64,000 bases of DNA from Halopseudomonas pertucinogena. Its GTDB lineage: Bacteria > Pseudomonadota > Gammaproteobacteria > Pseudomonadales > Pseudomonadaceae. This document shows, in pieces, positions 1 to 8,399 of this stretch. Both the position numbers and the translations under genes were made by a program. The notes below the pieces were generated by a model, which was not told the DNA's origin, did no database searches, and saw nothing but the letters and a program-made list of their open reading frames with translations. Position 1 is the first letter of the stretch; the number at the start of each line of letters is the position of its first letter. The stretch is from positions 1 through 64,000 of the forward strand of contig NZ_BMNN01000007.1 in assembly GCF_014646575.1 (NCBI RefSeq). The letters run 5' to 3'.

Positions 1-305
1 TTGAGCAGCTTGGCGATGGCCAGCGAGTTCAGGTCGTCGTTGCTCTCGACCAGAATGGCGCGGTCGGCACCCAGTGCCAGGGCGGTACGCAGCTGCTCCT
101 GGGCCGCGGTCGGGCCCACGGTGACCGCAACGATCTCGGTGGCGACACCCTTTTCCTTCAGGCGTACGGCTTCTTCCACGGCGATTTCGCAGAAGGGGTT
201 CATGGACATCTTGACGTTGGCGAGGTCGACACCGCTGTTGTCCGCCTTGACGCGAACCTTGACGTTGTAGTCAACCACGCGCTTTACGGCGACGAGGATT
301 TTCAT
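1..305 (-). CDS. etfB: Electron transfer flavoprotein beta subunit (partial, C-terminus outside window)
   Basis: The first 101 residues of the beta subunit of electron transfer flavoprotein are visible; the rest runs off the left edge. It opens [19 protein letters not shown] and contains [13 protein letters not shown] and [20 protein letters not shown], the typical EtfB/FixA N-terminal nucleotide-binding region. The ATG at 305-303 follows a GGAGG about ten bases upstream. EtfAB is a soluble FAD/AMP protein that takes electrons from acyl-CoA dehydrogenases and passes them to ETF-ubiquinone oxidoreductase. It lies directly downstream, on the same strand, of two acyl-CoA dehydrogenase genes that would need it, although a hairpin at 435-464 separates them. 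Confidence 0.95.
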   Translation of the reverse strand, partial: MKILVAVKRVVDYNVKVRVKADNSGVDLANVKMSMNPFCEIAVEEAVRLKEKGVATEIVAVTVGPTAAQEQLRTALALGADRAILVESNDDLNSLAIAKLL

Positions 306-434
306 GGACGTTAGTCCTCCGCAAGTCTGTGAAACGCCACCATGGAGCGGCGCATGACATTAAAAGGGGCCTTAGCATACCGGTCGCTTTTCCTGACCGA
401 TAGTACCTTGAGGCTGAATTTACGATGAATTGAC

Positions 435-464
435 CGGGAAAACAGGACAAAAGCCTGTTTCCCG
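435..464 (-). terminator. Hairpin between the acyl-CoA dehydrogenase gene and etfB
   Basis: CGGGAAAACAGG at 435-446 pairs with CCTGTTTCCCG at 454-464 around a 7-base loop, about 11 bp with one bulged A. It begins 16 bases after the stop of the upstream gene. No long T run follows, so it may be a weak terminator or an mRNA 3' end stabiliser. Confidence 0.45.
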
Positions 465-479
465 ATCAGGGCTGTGGCC

Positions 480-1613
480 TCAGGCAACAACCAGCTGGTT
501 GGAATAGGCTTCCAGGTGATGATCGTCATCACCGAACTGGTGGCTGATCATGACCAGGCGCTTGGCGTAGTGGGCGCCGTTGTACTCCCAGGTCATGGCG
601 ATGCCGCCATGCAGCTGGATGCACTGTTCGGCCACGTAACGGGCAGCGCGGTTGACGATGAACTTGGCGGCGGACAGCTTGGCGCTGCGCTCGTCGTTGT
701 CTTCGTCATCGGCCAGACAGGCCGCCAGAATGGCCATGGAGGTGGCCCGCTCCAGCTCGCTGACCATGTCCACCATGCGGTGCTGCAGTACCTGGAACTT
801 GCCGATCGGCACGCCGAACTGCTTGCGGGTCTTCAGGTAATCCAGGGTCAGGTCGCAGGCCACGCGCATGGCGCCGACGGCTTCGCCGCACAGGGCGGCG
901 ATGGCACGCCCGCTCTGGTAGCGGATGGCGTCGTAGGCATCGCCGGCGCTGCCCAGCAGTTCACCCTGGACGTTGTCCAGGAACAGCTCGCAACCCTTGC
1001 GGCCATCCATGGTGGAGTACACGCGGCGGCTGACACCCTGAGCGTTCGGGTCGATGATGAACAGGCTGATGCCCTGCTGGTCACGCACGTCACCGGCGGT
1101 GCGGGCGGAAACCAGGATCTTGCCGGCAGTGTGGCCGCCGATCACCACGGCCTTGCGACCGCTCAGGCTCCAGCTGCTGCCGTTCTGGCGGGCAGTGGTC
1201 TGCACGTCGAACAGGTTGTAGTGGCTGCTCGGCTCTTCCAGAGCCACGGCGGCCTGCAGTTCGCCGCTGGCGATGGCGCCCAGCAGTTCTTCCTTCTGCT
1301 GGTCATTGCCCAGCTGGCCGATCAGACCGCCGGCCAGGATGACCGACTCCATGTAGGGCTCCAGGCAGATGCCACGGCCCAGCTGTTCCATGATCAGCAT
1401 GGTTTCCACGCCGCTGCCGCCGAAACCGCCCAGCTCCTCGGAGAAGGGGATGGCGGTCAGGCCCAGCTCGCCCAGCTGCTGCCAGAACTCGGTGCTGTAG
1501 CCGGCTTCGCTGTCGCTGAATTCCAGGCGCTTTTCAAAGGTATAAACGTCGCGAACCAGGCGGGCCGCGGTGTCCTGCAGCATCTGCTGCTCTTCAGTCA
1601 GTTTGAAGTCCAT
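480..1613 (-). CDS. Acyl-CoA dehydrogenase, small-subunit type (PimD-like)
   Basis: 377-residue flavin-dependent acyl-CoA dehydrogenase, full length for the family. The N-terminus MDFKLTEEQQMLQDT, the central region around ALEEPSSHYN and the C-terminal QLHGGIAMTWEY segment are family features. The ending HQFGDDDHHLEAYSN resembles the small subunits of two-component dehydrogenases such as PimD. The ATG at 1613 follows GAGGAG that overlaps the stop of the preceding gene, ten bases away, so the two are probably translationally linked. Together they may form a heteromer that introduces the 2,3 double bond in an unusual acyl-CoA, with electrons passing to ETF. The subunit pairing and substrate are inferred. 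Confidence 0.88.
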   Translation of the reverse strand: MDFKLTEEQQMLQDTAARLVRDVYTFEKRLEFSDSEAGYSTEFWQQLGELGLTAIPFSEELGGFGGSGVETMLIMEQLGRGICLEPYMESVILAGGLIGQLGNDQQKEELLGAIASGELQAAVALEEPSSHYNLFDVQTTARQNGSSWSLSGRKAVVIGGHTAGKILVSARTAGDVRDQQGISLFIIDPNAQGVSRRVYSTMDGRKGCELFLDNVQGELLGSAGDAYDAIRYQSGRAIAALCGEAVGAMRVACDLTLDYLKTRKQFGVPIGKFQVLQHRMVDMVSELERATSMAILAACLADDEDNDERSAKLSAAKFIVNRAARYVAEQCIQLHGGIAMTWEYNGAHYAKRLVMISHQFGDDDHHLEAYSNQLVVA

Positions 1614-1623
1614 GGTCGGCTCC

Positions 1624-2820
1624 TCAGAGTTCGAGAATCATTTTCGAGACGATGTTCTTCTGGATCTCGTTGGATCCGCCGAAGATCGACAGTTTGCGCA
1701 TGTTGAAGTAGGTGGAAGCCGGGGCCGCCGCGTAATCGGCTACCAGGTACTCACCGTCGAAGTCGCCTTCCAGTTCTTCCGGCAGGAAGGGCAGGGCGTA
1801 GGGGCCGAGCGCCTTGCGCATCAGGTGGGTGATGGCCTGACGGATCTCGGTGCCCTGGACCTTGAGGATTGAGCTCTCGGCGCCCGGCACACCGCCTTCG
1901 GAAGCCGCGGCGACAATGCGCAGGGTGCTCATCTCGGCAGCCATCAGGGACATTTCCACTTCGGCGATCTGGGCGCGGAACAGCGGATCTTCCAGCAGTG
2001 ACTTGCCGCCCTTCTGCTGTTTGGCAGCAATCTTCTTCAGGTGGCTCAGAGCGGCCTTGGACGAACCGATGCCGGCCAGGCCGGTACGCTCGTGGGTCAG
2101 CAGGTACTTGGCGCAGGTCCAGCCCTTGTTCTCTTCACCTACCAAGTTCTCGACCGGTACGCGCACGTCGTCGAAGAACACTTCGTTGACTTCATGGTCG
2201 CCGTCCAGGGTGATGATCGGACGCACGGTGATGCCGGGGGTGTCCATATCGATCAGCAGGAAGGAGATGCCGCGCTGCTGCTGGGCTTCCGGATCGGTAC
2301 GCACCAGGCAGAAGATCATGTTGGCGTGCTGGCCCAGGGTGGTCCAGGTCTTCTGGCCGTTGACGATATAGTGATCGCCATCGCGCACCGCGCGGGTCTT
2401 CAGCGAGGCCAGGTCGGAACCGGCGCCCGGCTCGGAGTAACCCTGACACCACCAGTCCTCCCCGGACAGGATGCGCGGCAGGTATTTCTGCTTCTGCTCT
2501 TCGGTACCGAACTTGATGATCACCGGAGCGACCATGGCGACGCCGAAGGGGATGGTGCGCGGCGCGCCGGCGGCGGAGCTCTCTTCGTCGAAGATGTGCT
2601 TTTCCACCGGGCCCCAGTCGGTACCGCCGTGTTCTACCGGCCAGCCCGGCGCATACCAGCCCTTGCGGGACAGGATCTGCTGCCAGCGCTCGTGGTCAGC
2701 CTTGGTCAGGTGCTTGCCGAGCTTGACCTTGGCAGCGATGTCTGCCGGCAGTTCCTGCCTGAGGAATTCACGCACTTCTTCGCGGAAGGCGTTTTGTTCA
2801 GCTGAGTAATGGATTTCCAT
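1624..2820 (-). CDS. Acyl-CoA dehydrogenase, large-subunit type (PimC-like)
   Basis: 398-residue acyl-CoA dehydrogenase. The frame is open further upstream, but the ATG at 2820 has a good GAGGACCCAAC leader and the protein there begins with the family start MEIHYSAEQNAFREEVREF. FAD and substrate contact regions are visible as GYSEPGAGSDLASLKT and GQKTWTTLGQHAN, and the C-terminus carries FGGSNEIQKNIV. It is one member of a pair of unlike dehydrogenases, as in pimC/pimD. It lies 58 bases after the fused hydratase/dehydrogenase gene and ten before the second dehydrogenase, in one operon. Confidence 0.9.
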   Translation of the reverse strand: MEIHYSAEQNAFREEVREFLRQELPADIAAKVKLGKHLTKADHERWQQILSRKGWYAPGWPVEHGGTDWGPVEKHIFDEESSAAGAPRTIPFGVAMVAPVIIKFGTEEQKQKYLPRILSGEDWWCQGYSEPGAGSDLASLKTRAVRDGDHYIVNGQKTWTTLGQHANMIFCLVRTDPEAQQQRGISFLLIDMDTPGITVRPIITLDGDHEVNEVFFDDVRVPVENLVGEENKGWTCAKYLLTHERTGLAGIGSSKAALSHLKKIAAKQQKGGKSLLEDPLFRAQIAEVEMSLMAAEMSTLRIVAAASEGGVPGAESSILKVQGTEIRQAITHLMRKALGPYALPFLPEELEGDFDGEYLVADYAAAPASTYFNMRKLSIFGGSNEIQKNIVSKMILEL

Positions 2821-2846
2821 GTTGGGTCCTCGTTGTTGTTCAGCTC

Positions 2847-2869
2847 GCCGGGGGCGCGGACGCCCCGGC
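2847..2869 (-). other. Intercistronic GC-rich hairpin
   Basis: GCCGGGGGCG at 2847-2856 and CGCCCCGGC at 2861-2869 form a 9-bp stem with one bulged G and a CGGA loop, in the 58-base gap between the bifunctional gene and the first dehydrogenase. There is no T tract. It may stabilise or process the operon mRNA. Confidence 0.4.
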
Positions 2870-2878
2870 GGATAAGTC

Positions 2879-4972
2879 TCAGAGATCGGCGAACTTGCGA
2901 CCTTCTTTGGCCAGTTTTTCCAGCAGCGGAGCCGGCTTCCACCAGGCGCCGTGCTGCTCGTGGAATTCGCAGATGCGGGCATACACACGGTCCAGGCCGA
3001 TCGCGTCAGCATAGAACATGGGGCCACCCTGGTGCGCCGGGAAGCCGTAGCCGTTGATGTAGATGACGTCGATATCGCTGGCACGCTGGGCAATGCCCTC
3101 TTCCAGGATCTTGGCGCCTTCGTTGATCAGGGCGTACATGGTGCGCTCGATGATGTACTCGTCGCTCAGCTCGCGGCGCTCCATGCCCTGTTCCTTCGAA
3201 GCGGCCTGCAGAATGGCCGGCAGCTCCGGGTTGGGCAGCGGGGTGCGCGAACCTTTCTCATAGACATAGAAGCCCTTGCCGGTCTTCTGGCCGAGCATGC
3301 CGGCCTCGGCCATCTTGTCGAGGATGGTCGGCAGCTTGTATTCGGCTGGCAGTGTCTGACGCTGGCGGGTGCGGATGGCCAGACCGATATCCAGACCGGA
3401 CAGATCGCGCATGGCGAAGGGTCCCATGGCCATGCCGAACTTGCGCAGCGCAGCGTCGACCTGCTCGGGGGTGGCGCCTTCCTCCAGCAGGAATTCGGCT
3501 TCGCGGCCGTACTGGAACACCATGCGGTTACCGACGAAGCCGTCGCAAACGCCAACCGGCACGGCAACCTTCTTCAGCTTCTTGCCGATGGCCATGGCGG
3601 TGGCCAGCACTTCGTCGCTGGTCTTCTCGCCGCGCACCACTTCCAGCAGACGCATGACGTTGGCCGGGCTGAAGAAGTGCAGGCCGACCACGTCCTCGGG
3701 ACGTTTGGTGAACCGGGCGATCTGATTCAGGTCCAGCGAGGAGGTGTTGCTGGCCAGAATGGCGCCGGGCTTGCAGTGGGCATCCAGTGCCTCGAAGACC
3801 TTCTGCTTGACGCCCATTTCCTCGAATACGGCTTCCACCACAACATCAACGTCAGACAGGTCGGCGTAATCGGTGATGCCGCTGATCAGCAACATGCGCT
3901 TTTCCAGCGCCGCTTCGGTCAGACTGCCGCGCTTGACGCTCATGCCATAGGTATCGCGGGCGCGCTGGATGGCCTTGTCGCGGGCCTCTTCACTGATTTC
4001 GAGGATCTTGACCGGAATGCCGGCATTGGCAAAGCACATGGCGATGCCGACGCCCATGGTGCCGCCACCGATGACCCCGGCGGACTTGATGTCGCGTACC
4101 GGCGTGTCCTTGGGCAGCCCATCGACCTTGGAGGCCTGGCGCTCGGTGAAGAACGCATGCACCAGGGCGGCACGCTGGGGCGATACCAGGCACTCGCCGA
4201 ACAGCTCGCGTTCGCGCTTGAGGCCTTCTTCCAGCGGCAGGGTGAAGGAGGCCTCAACGGCGGAGACGCAGCGCTGGGGCGAGAACAGACCCGGGGTCTT
4301 CTTCTCGATCTCGGCGCGCTTGGCAGCAACCAGCGCGGCGTTGTCCACGCCTTCCAGCTTGTCGGTGCGCTCACCGGTGCGGCGCGGGCCCTTGCCCTCG
4401 GCAATCAGTTTCTCGGCGAAGGCCAGACCGGCGGCCAGCAGCTCGCCCTCGAACAGCTCATCCACCACGCCCAGCTGCTCGGCTTCGGTGGCGGCGATGG
4501 GGTTACCGCTGACGATCATGTCCAGCGCCTTCTCGACACCCACTACACGGGGCAGGCGCTGGGTGCCACCGGCACCGGGCAGCAGGCCCAGCTTCACTTC
4601 CGGCAGGCCGACCTTGGCGTCCTTGCGGGCGATGCGGTAATGGCAGCTCAGGGCCACTTCCAGACCGCCACCCAGGGCGGTGCCATGGATCACGGCGATG
4701 CTCGGCTTGCTGCCGGCTTCGATGCCGTTGACCACTTCCGGCAGGCTCGGGGATTGCGGCGGCTTGCCGAATTCCTTGATGTCGGCACCGGCGATGAAAG
4801 TATTGCCTTCGCAGACCAGCACGATGGCCTTGACCTCGGCATCGGCCTCGGCGGCACTGAAGCTCTTCTGCAGTCCGTCACGCACAGCCACGCCAAGGGC
4901 GTTGACCGGGGGGTTGTTGACGGTAATGACGGCAACGGCGCCTTGCCGTTCCAGGGTAACGACCTCGGACAT
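2879..4972 (-). CDS. Bifunctional enoyl-CoA hydratase / 3-hydroxyacyl-CoA dehydrogenase (PimF/FadJ-like)
   Basis: 697-residue fusion catalysing the hydration and NAD-dependent oxidation steps of beta-oxidation in the cytoplasm. The N-terminal crotonase half has the oxyanion segment FIAGADIKEF, the GTALGGGLEVALSCHYRIA motif and GLPEVKLGLLPGAGGTQRLPR, supplying both expected glutamates. The second half has the NAD-binding GVIGGGTMGVGIA, ASNTSSLDLNQIA and HFFSPANVMRLLEVV, then two C-terminal helical domains. I chose the ATG at 4972 over the earlier TTG at 4993 because AGGAGG precedes it by six bases. It heads the operon with two acyl-CoA dehydrogenases, and two IclR-type palindromes lie 30-75 bases upstream. 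The size and operon recall PimF. Confidence 0.92.
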   Translation of the reverse strand: MSEVVTLERQGAVAVITVNNPPVNALGVAVRDGLQKSFSAAEADAEVKAIVLVCEGNTFIAGADIKEFGKPPQSPSLPEVVNGIEAGSKPSIAVIHGTALGGGLEVALSCHYRIARKDAKVGLPEVKLGLLPGAGGTQRLPRVVGVEKALDMIVSGNPIAATEAEQLGVVDELFEGELLAAGLAFAEKLIAEGKGPRRTGERTDKLEGVDNAALVAAKRAEIEKKTPGLFSPQRCVSAVEASFTLPLEEGLKRERELFGECLVSPQRAALVHAFFTERQASKVDGLPKDTPVRDIKSAGVIGGGTMGVGIAMCFANAGIPVKILEISEEARDKAIQRARDTYGMSVKRGSLTEAALEKRMLLISGITDYADLSDVDVVVEAVFEEMGVKQKVFEALDAHCKPGAILASNTSSLDLNQIARFTKRPEDVVGLHFFSPANVMRLLEVVRGEKTSDEVLATAMAIGKKLKKVAVPVGVCDGFVGNRMVFQYGREAEFLLEEGATPEQVDAALRKFGMAMGPFAMRDLSGLDIGLAIRTRQRQTLPAEYKLPTILDKMAEAGMLGQKTGKGFYVYEKGSRTPLPNPELPAILQAASKEQGMERRELSDEYIIERTMYALINEGAKILEEGIAQRASDIDVIYINGYGFPAHQGGPMFYADAIGLDRVYARICEFHEQHGAWWKPAPLLEKLAKEGRKFADL

Positions 4973-5001
4973 GCTGAACCTCCTGTGATGCAATCAGATG
5001 A

Positions 5002-5018
5002 GTTTCATTGTGCGAAAT
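5002..5018 (-). promoter_or_regulatory. Putative IclR-type operator, site 1
   Basis: On the minus strand this reads ATTTCGC-ACA-ATGAAAC. The first half is identical to the half-site at 6052-6058, and the second half is degenerate. It is 29 bases upstream of the ATG at 4972. Confidence 0.5.
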
Positions 5019-5029
5019 AATGAAACCAT

Positions 5030-5046
5030 GTTTCGCAGGGCAAAAT
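5030..5046 (+). promoter_or_regulatory. Putative IclR-type operator, site 2
   Basis: GTTTCGC-AGG-GCAAAAT is a 17-bp imperfect palindrome sharing 14 of 17 positions with the site at 6052-6068. It starts 28 bases from site 1. Both sites sit in the 138-base gap between the IclR gene and the operon it probably controls. Confidence 0.55.
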
Positions 5047-5110
5047 ACAAAACTTACAAAGCGTTGTCGATGCCCATCGGTAAATGGCTGCTCATAAAGG
5101 GGCGTGATGG

Positions 5111-5896
5111 TTACACGCCCAGGCGTTCTATATCGCGAGCGAGAATCGCCAGCTGATGGGCCAGCTGGTTCTTCACCTTCTCCTCGGACACCAGATAGGT
5201 CGGCGCGCCGCAGGTCAGCGCCATGATGGTGCCATCCTGCAGGTGCAGGGCCACACCCGCCGCGTTGACGTTGCGGTCCCAGTCTCCCAGGGAGAGGCAG
5301 AACCCGTACTGTGCGTAATCGGCGAAAGCCTGTTCGAGCTGGGCTTCCAGTTCCGGCCAGGTCTCCGGGTTGCGGGCTGCCAGAGCGCTCATCACGTGCT
5401 TGCGCTCCTCCTCCTTCAGTGCCGCCAGATAGGCGCGGCCGGCCGCAGTGGTGGCCAGCGGCAGACGTACGCCAACATCCATGCGCAGCGAGGTGACCTC
5501 TGCGGGGCGACAGTTCTCGACGTAGATCATCGACAGCCGGTCGCGGCAGGTCAGGCCTACCGAGGTATTGGTGTTACGGGCGAACTCGTCGAGATAGGGC
5601 TTGGCCAGCTGGCGAACCCGGAGATTGGATACGTAGGCATAGCCGAGGGCGAGCACGCCGGAGTCCAGTTGGTATTTCTCAAGCTGGGGAGAGTAGGAGA
5701 GATAGCCCAGCTTGGTCAGCGTATAGGTCATGCGCGAGACGGTCGGCTTGGGCAGACCGGTGATGCGGGCAATGTCCTGATTGCCCATGACCACCGAGCC
5801 CTGACTGAATGCCCGCAAGACGTCCAGTCCACGCGACAGCGCCTCGACAAATTTGCGGTCCTTGATGGGGGTTTGTTCTGCCTGATCGTCATTCAT
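5111..5896 (-). CDS. IclR-family transcriptional regulator
   Basis: 261 residues from the ATG at 5896. The frame stays open to 5986 and other starts (5941) cannot be excluded. The N-terminal winged helix-turn-helix runs from about residue 15 to 80 (FVEALSRGLDVLRAFSQG, then ITGLPKPTVSRMTYTLTKLGYL). The C-terminal effector domain includes RMDVGVRLPLATTAAGRAYLA and a cysteine-containing segment near the end. IclR proteins bind small organic acids or aromatic intermediates and control catabolic operons. The gene lies between the beta-oxidation operon and a divergent ligase-crotonase operon. Three similar palindromes flank it, so it is the likely local regulator. The ligand is unknown. Confidence 0.88.
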   Translation of the reverse strand: MNDDQAEQTPIKDRKFVEALSRGLDVLRAFSQGSVVMGNQDIARITGLPKPTVSRMTYTLTKLGYLSYSPQLEKYQLDSGVLALGYAYVSNLRVRQLAKPYLDEFARNTNTSVGLTCRDRLSMIYVENCRPAEVTSLRMDVGVRLPLATTAAGRAYLAALKEEERKHVMSALAARNPETWPELEAQLEQAFADYAQYGFCLSLGDWDRNVNAAGVALHLQDGTIMALTCGAPTYLVSEEKVKNQLAHQLAILARDIERLGV

Positions 5897-6051
5897 GGAG
5901 GGTAAGCCCTTGATTAATCCATCCGTAAAGTCTTTCTTCATTCTTGAACCCGGGCTGGCATGGCGAACCAGGCGTTTGCACGGCAATTGTTATGATTTGT
6001 TCGGACGATTGCACAGCCGCGAAGGATAGAATAGCATCTTTTTGGTATTGT

Positions 6052-6068
6052 ATTTCGCACTGCAAAAT
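6052..6068 (+). promoter_or_regulatory. Putative IclR-type operator, site 3
   Basis: ATTTCGC-ACT-GCAAAAT is a 17-bp palindrome with 6 of 7 half-site positions symmetric, centred 32 bases before the ligase ATG. It lies in the divergent gap between the IclR gene and the ligase and shares its sequence with the two sites near 5000. Confidence 0.58.
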
Positions 6069-6091
6069 AATAGTCCAATAAAGAGGTTCCG

Positions 6092-7717
6092 ATGTCCACA
6101 CCAGAATCGAGTGTTGTTGCCGGCCGGCTGGCCGATCTCGGTCACACCAACCTGTTCCATCTGCTGGACAAGGCCCGGCGGGATTATGCGGACAGGCCAG
6201 CCTTCTCCTGTGGTGCGGAGTCTCTGACGTTCAACCAGCTGCACGAGCATGCCGATGCGTTTGCCCGCTATCTGCGCCACGGGGCGGGCCTGCAGCCCGG
6301 TGATCGGCTGGCCATCCAGCTGCCCAATCTGCTGCAGTATGTGGTGAGCATCTTCGGCGCGTTCAAGGCCGGTCTGGTCATAGTCAACACCAACCCCCAG
6401 TACACGGCTCCGGAAACCCGTCACCAGTTCCGCGATTCCGGTGCCCGCGCCGTGGTAGTGCTGGACCGGCTGGTGCCGCTGGTGCGCAGCATCCAGCAGG
6501 ATACCTGTATCGAGCGACTGATCGTTACCAGTGTCGATGACTGGGGCAACCCGCAGGAAGAGGCCGGCGCCGAGGACGAAACGCGGTTCATGGCGGCGCT
6601 GCGCCTTGGCCGGACCCTGCCCGAGGTGGAGCCGCAGCGCGGGCTGGATGACCTGGCGGTGCTGCAGTACACCGGCGGTACCACCGGCGTGTCCAAGGGC
6701 GCCATGCTGACCCACCGCAATCTGCTGAGCAACGTGCTGCAGGCGGTGAGCATTCTCAGCCCCGGCGAGGTGGAGTACGGCAACGAGGTGCGGGTTTCGC
6801 CCCTGCCGCTGTACCATGTCTTTGCTTTCACCGCCAATTGCCTGGCGTCGGTATTCACCGGTTTCAACAGTGTACTGATCACCAATCCGCGGGATCTGGA
6901 CGGCATGATCGCCGACATGCGCCGGCACCGCATCACCCTGTTCACCGGCATCAACTCCCTGTTCGTTGCGCTGATGGCCCACCCCGAATTCGATACCGTC
7001 GACTTCAGCAACGTCAAATGGGTCAACTCCGGTGGTGCTCCGCTGAACCTGGCGGTGGCCAGGCGCTGGCAGGAGCGCACCGGCAACGTGATACGGGAAG
7101 GTTTCGGCATGACCGAGACCTCGCCGGTGGTGATTGCTGCCACTGCCAACACGCCCTACCGCGAAGGTTATATCGGCCAGGCGATCCTCGATACCGAGCT
7201 GAAGATCGTCGATGACGAGGGCAACGAGCTGCCTCCCGGTGAGCCCGGCGAACTGCTGATCCGCGGGCCGCAGGTCATGGCCGGCTACTGGCAGCGTCCG
7301 GAAGCCACGGCCGAAACCTTCACCCCCGATGGCTGGCTGAAGAGCGGCGATATCGGCGTCATCGACGAGGACGGCTTCCTCAAGCTGGTCGATAGAAAGA
7401 AGGACATGATTCTGGTCTCCGGCTTCAACGTCTACCCCAACGATGTGGAGGATGCGGTGATGCGCCATCCCGGCATCCGCGAGTGTGTTGCCGTGGGCAT
7501 TCCGGACGAGCGCAAGGGCGAGGCGATCAAACTGTATGTCAGCCTGCATGACCAGAACCTGACCGAGGCCGACATCATCGCCCACTGCCGTGAGCAACTG
7601 ACCGGCTACAAGGTGCCGAGCTTCATCGAGATCCGTGATGACCTGCCCAAGTCCTCGGTGGGCAAGTTGTTACGCCGGGTGCTTCGCGATGAGGCCCGGG
7701 CACAAGCCGGAGCATGA
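6092..7717 (+). CDS. Acyl-CoA ligase (AMP-forming; PimA/FadD-like)
   Basis: 541-residue adenylate-forming ligase that activates a carboxylic acid to its CoA thioester using ATP. The P-loop-like A3 motif is YTGGTTGVSKGAMLTHRN, A5 is GFGMTETSPV, A7/A8 are WLKSGDIGVIDEDGFLKLVDRKKD, and the A10 lysine is in PKSSVGKLLRR near the end. The start has AAAGAGG seven to twelve bases upstream. The next gene overlaps by four bases (ATGA), indicating translational coupling. Its length and motifs fit medium/long-chain or dicarboxylate ligases. The neighbouring two-component dehydrogenase genes suggest a PimA-like role, but the substrate cannot be read from sequence. Confidence 0.92.
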   Translation: MSTPESSVVAGRLADLGHTNLFHLLDKARRDYADRPAFSCGAESLTFNQLHEHADAFARYLRHGAGLQPGDRLAIQLPNLLQYVVSIFGAFKAGLVIVNTNPQYTAPETRHQFRDSGARAVVVLDRLVPLVRSIQQDTCIERLIVTSVDDWGNPQEEAGAEDETRFMAALRLGRTLPEVEPQRGLDDLAVLQYTGGTTGVSKGAMLTHRNLLSNVLQAVSILSPGEVEYGNEVRVSPLPLYHVFAFTANCLASVFTGFNSVLITNPRDLDGMIADMRRHRITLFTGINSLFVALMAHPEFDTVDFSNVKWVNSGGAPLNLAVARRWQERTGNVIREGFGMTETSPVVIAATANTPYREGYIGQAILDTELKIVDDEGNELPPGEPGELLIRGPQVMAGYWQRPEATAETFTPDGWLKSGDIGVIDEDGFLKLVDRKKDMILVSGFNVYPNDVEDAVMRHPGIRECVAVGIPDERKGEAIKLYVSLHDQNLTEADIIAHCREQLTGYKVPSFIEIRDDLPKSSVGKLLRRVLRDEARAQAGA

Positions 7718-8388
7718 CCATGCTGAGTCTGACCATCGCTGATGGCGTTGCCGAAATTGCACTGGACGACGGCAAGGTCAATGCCCTGTCCGAGCGCATG
7801 CTGCAGCAGCTGCTGGCTGCCATTGCCGAGGCTCAGGCTGCCGATGCGGCCCTGCTTATATATGGGCGAGCCGGTTGCCTGAGCGCGGGTTACGACCGTG
7901 CGCTGATCGAGTCCGGTGGCCCGGAGTGCGACGCCATGCGTGCTGCCGGGGATCGGCTGACGCTGGCGCTGCTCGACTACCCGGCGCCGGTGGTGATCGC
8001 CAGCACCGGCCATGCGATGGCCAAGGCGGCGTTCATGTTGCTGCTGGCGGACTACCGCATCGGTGCGGCCGGCGCCTTCAATATCGCCCTGAACGAAGTG
8101 GCCATCGGCATGACCATGCCCGATGCCGCCATGCCCCAGGCGCGTCGTCTGGCGCCGCAGTGGCTGAATCGCTGCGCGCTGCAGGCGCAGAAGCTCACCC
8201 CTGAGCAGGCGCTGGAGGCTGGTTTCTACGATGAGCTGGCCACCGGCGGCGAGCTGCTGGAACGGGCCAGGGAAAAGGTTCGCCAACTGGCAGCGCTGAA
8301 TCGCCGGGCCTACCGGGAAACCCGCCTGCTGCTCAACGCGCCCCTGCGCGCCGATGTTATCGCCGCGCTGACCGGCGTGCGCGGCTGA
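7714..8388 (+). CDS. Crotonase-superfamily protein with altered oxyanion motif
   Basis: 224 residues, short for an enoyl-CoA hydratase (usually about 255). The fold is recognisable from the N-terminal VAEIALDDGKVNALSERM, the central LLLADYRIGAAGAFNIALNEVAIGM and the C-terminal KLTPEQALEAGFYDEL. The usual G-x-A-x-G-G-G stretch that builds the oxyanion hole is GHAMAKAAF here, and the first oxyanion segment is LSAGYDRALI, so both are atypical. One glutamate (NEVAIG) is kept. The gene is coupled to the ligase gene by a four-base overlap; a second in-frame ATG at 7720 is an alternative start. Hydratase, isomerase or hydrolase activity cannot be distinguished. Confidence 0.8.
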   Translation: MTMLSLTIADGVAEIALDDGKVNALSERMLQQLLAAIAEAQAADAALLIYGRAGCLSAGYDRALIESGGPECDAMRAAGDRLTLALLDYPAPVVIASTGHAMAKAAFMLLLADYRIGAAGAFNIALNEVAIGMTMPDAAMPQARRLAPQWLNRCALQAQKLTPEQALEAGFYDELATGGELLERAREKVRQLAALNRRAYRETRLLLNAPLRADVIAALTGVRG

Positions 8389-8399
8389 GACCGGTCGGT

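Noticed and set aside
2951-5020. 689-residue open frame antisense to the bifunctional beta-oxidation gene
   Set aside because: It is the complement of a strongly coding frame in GC-rich DNA, with low-complexity composition (His/Gly/Gln/Ala) and no recognisable domain.
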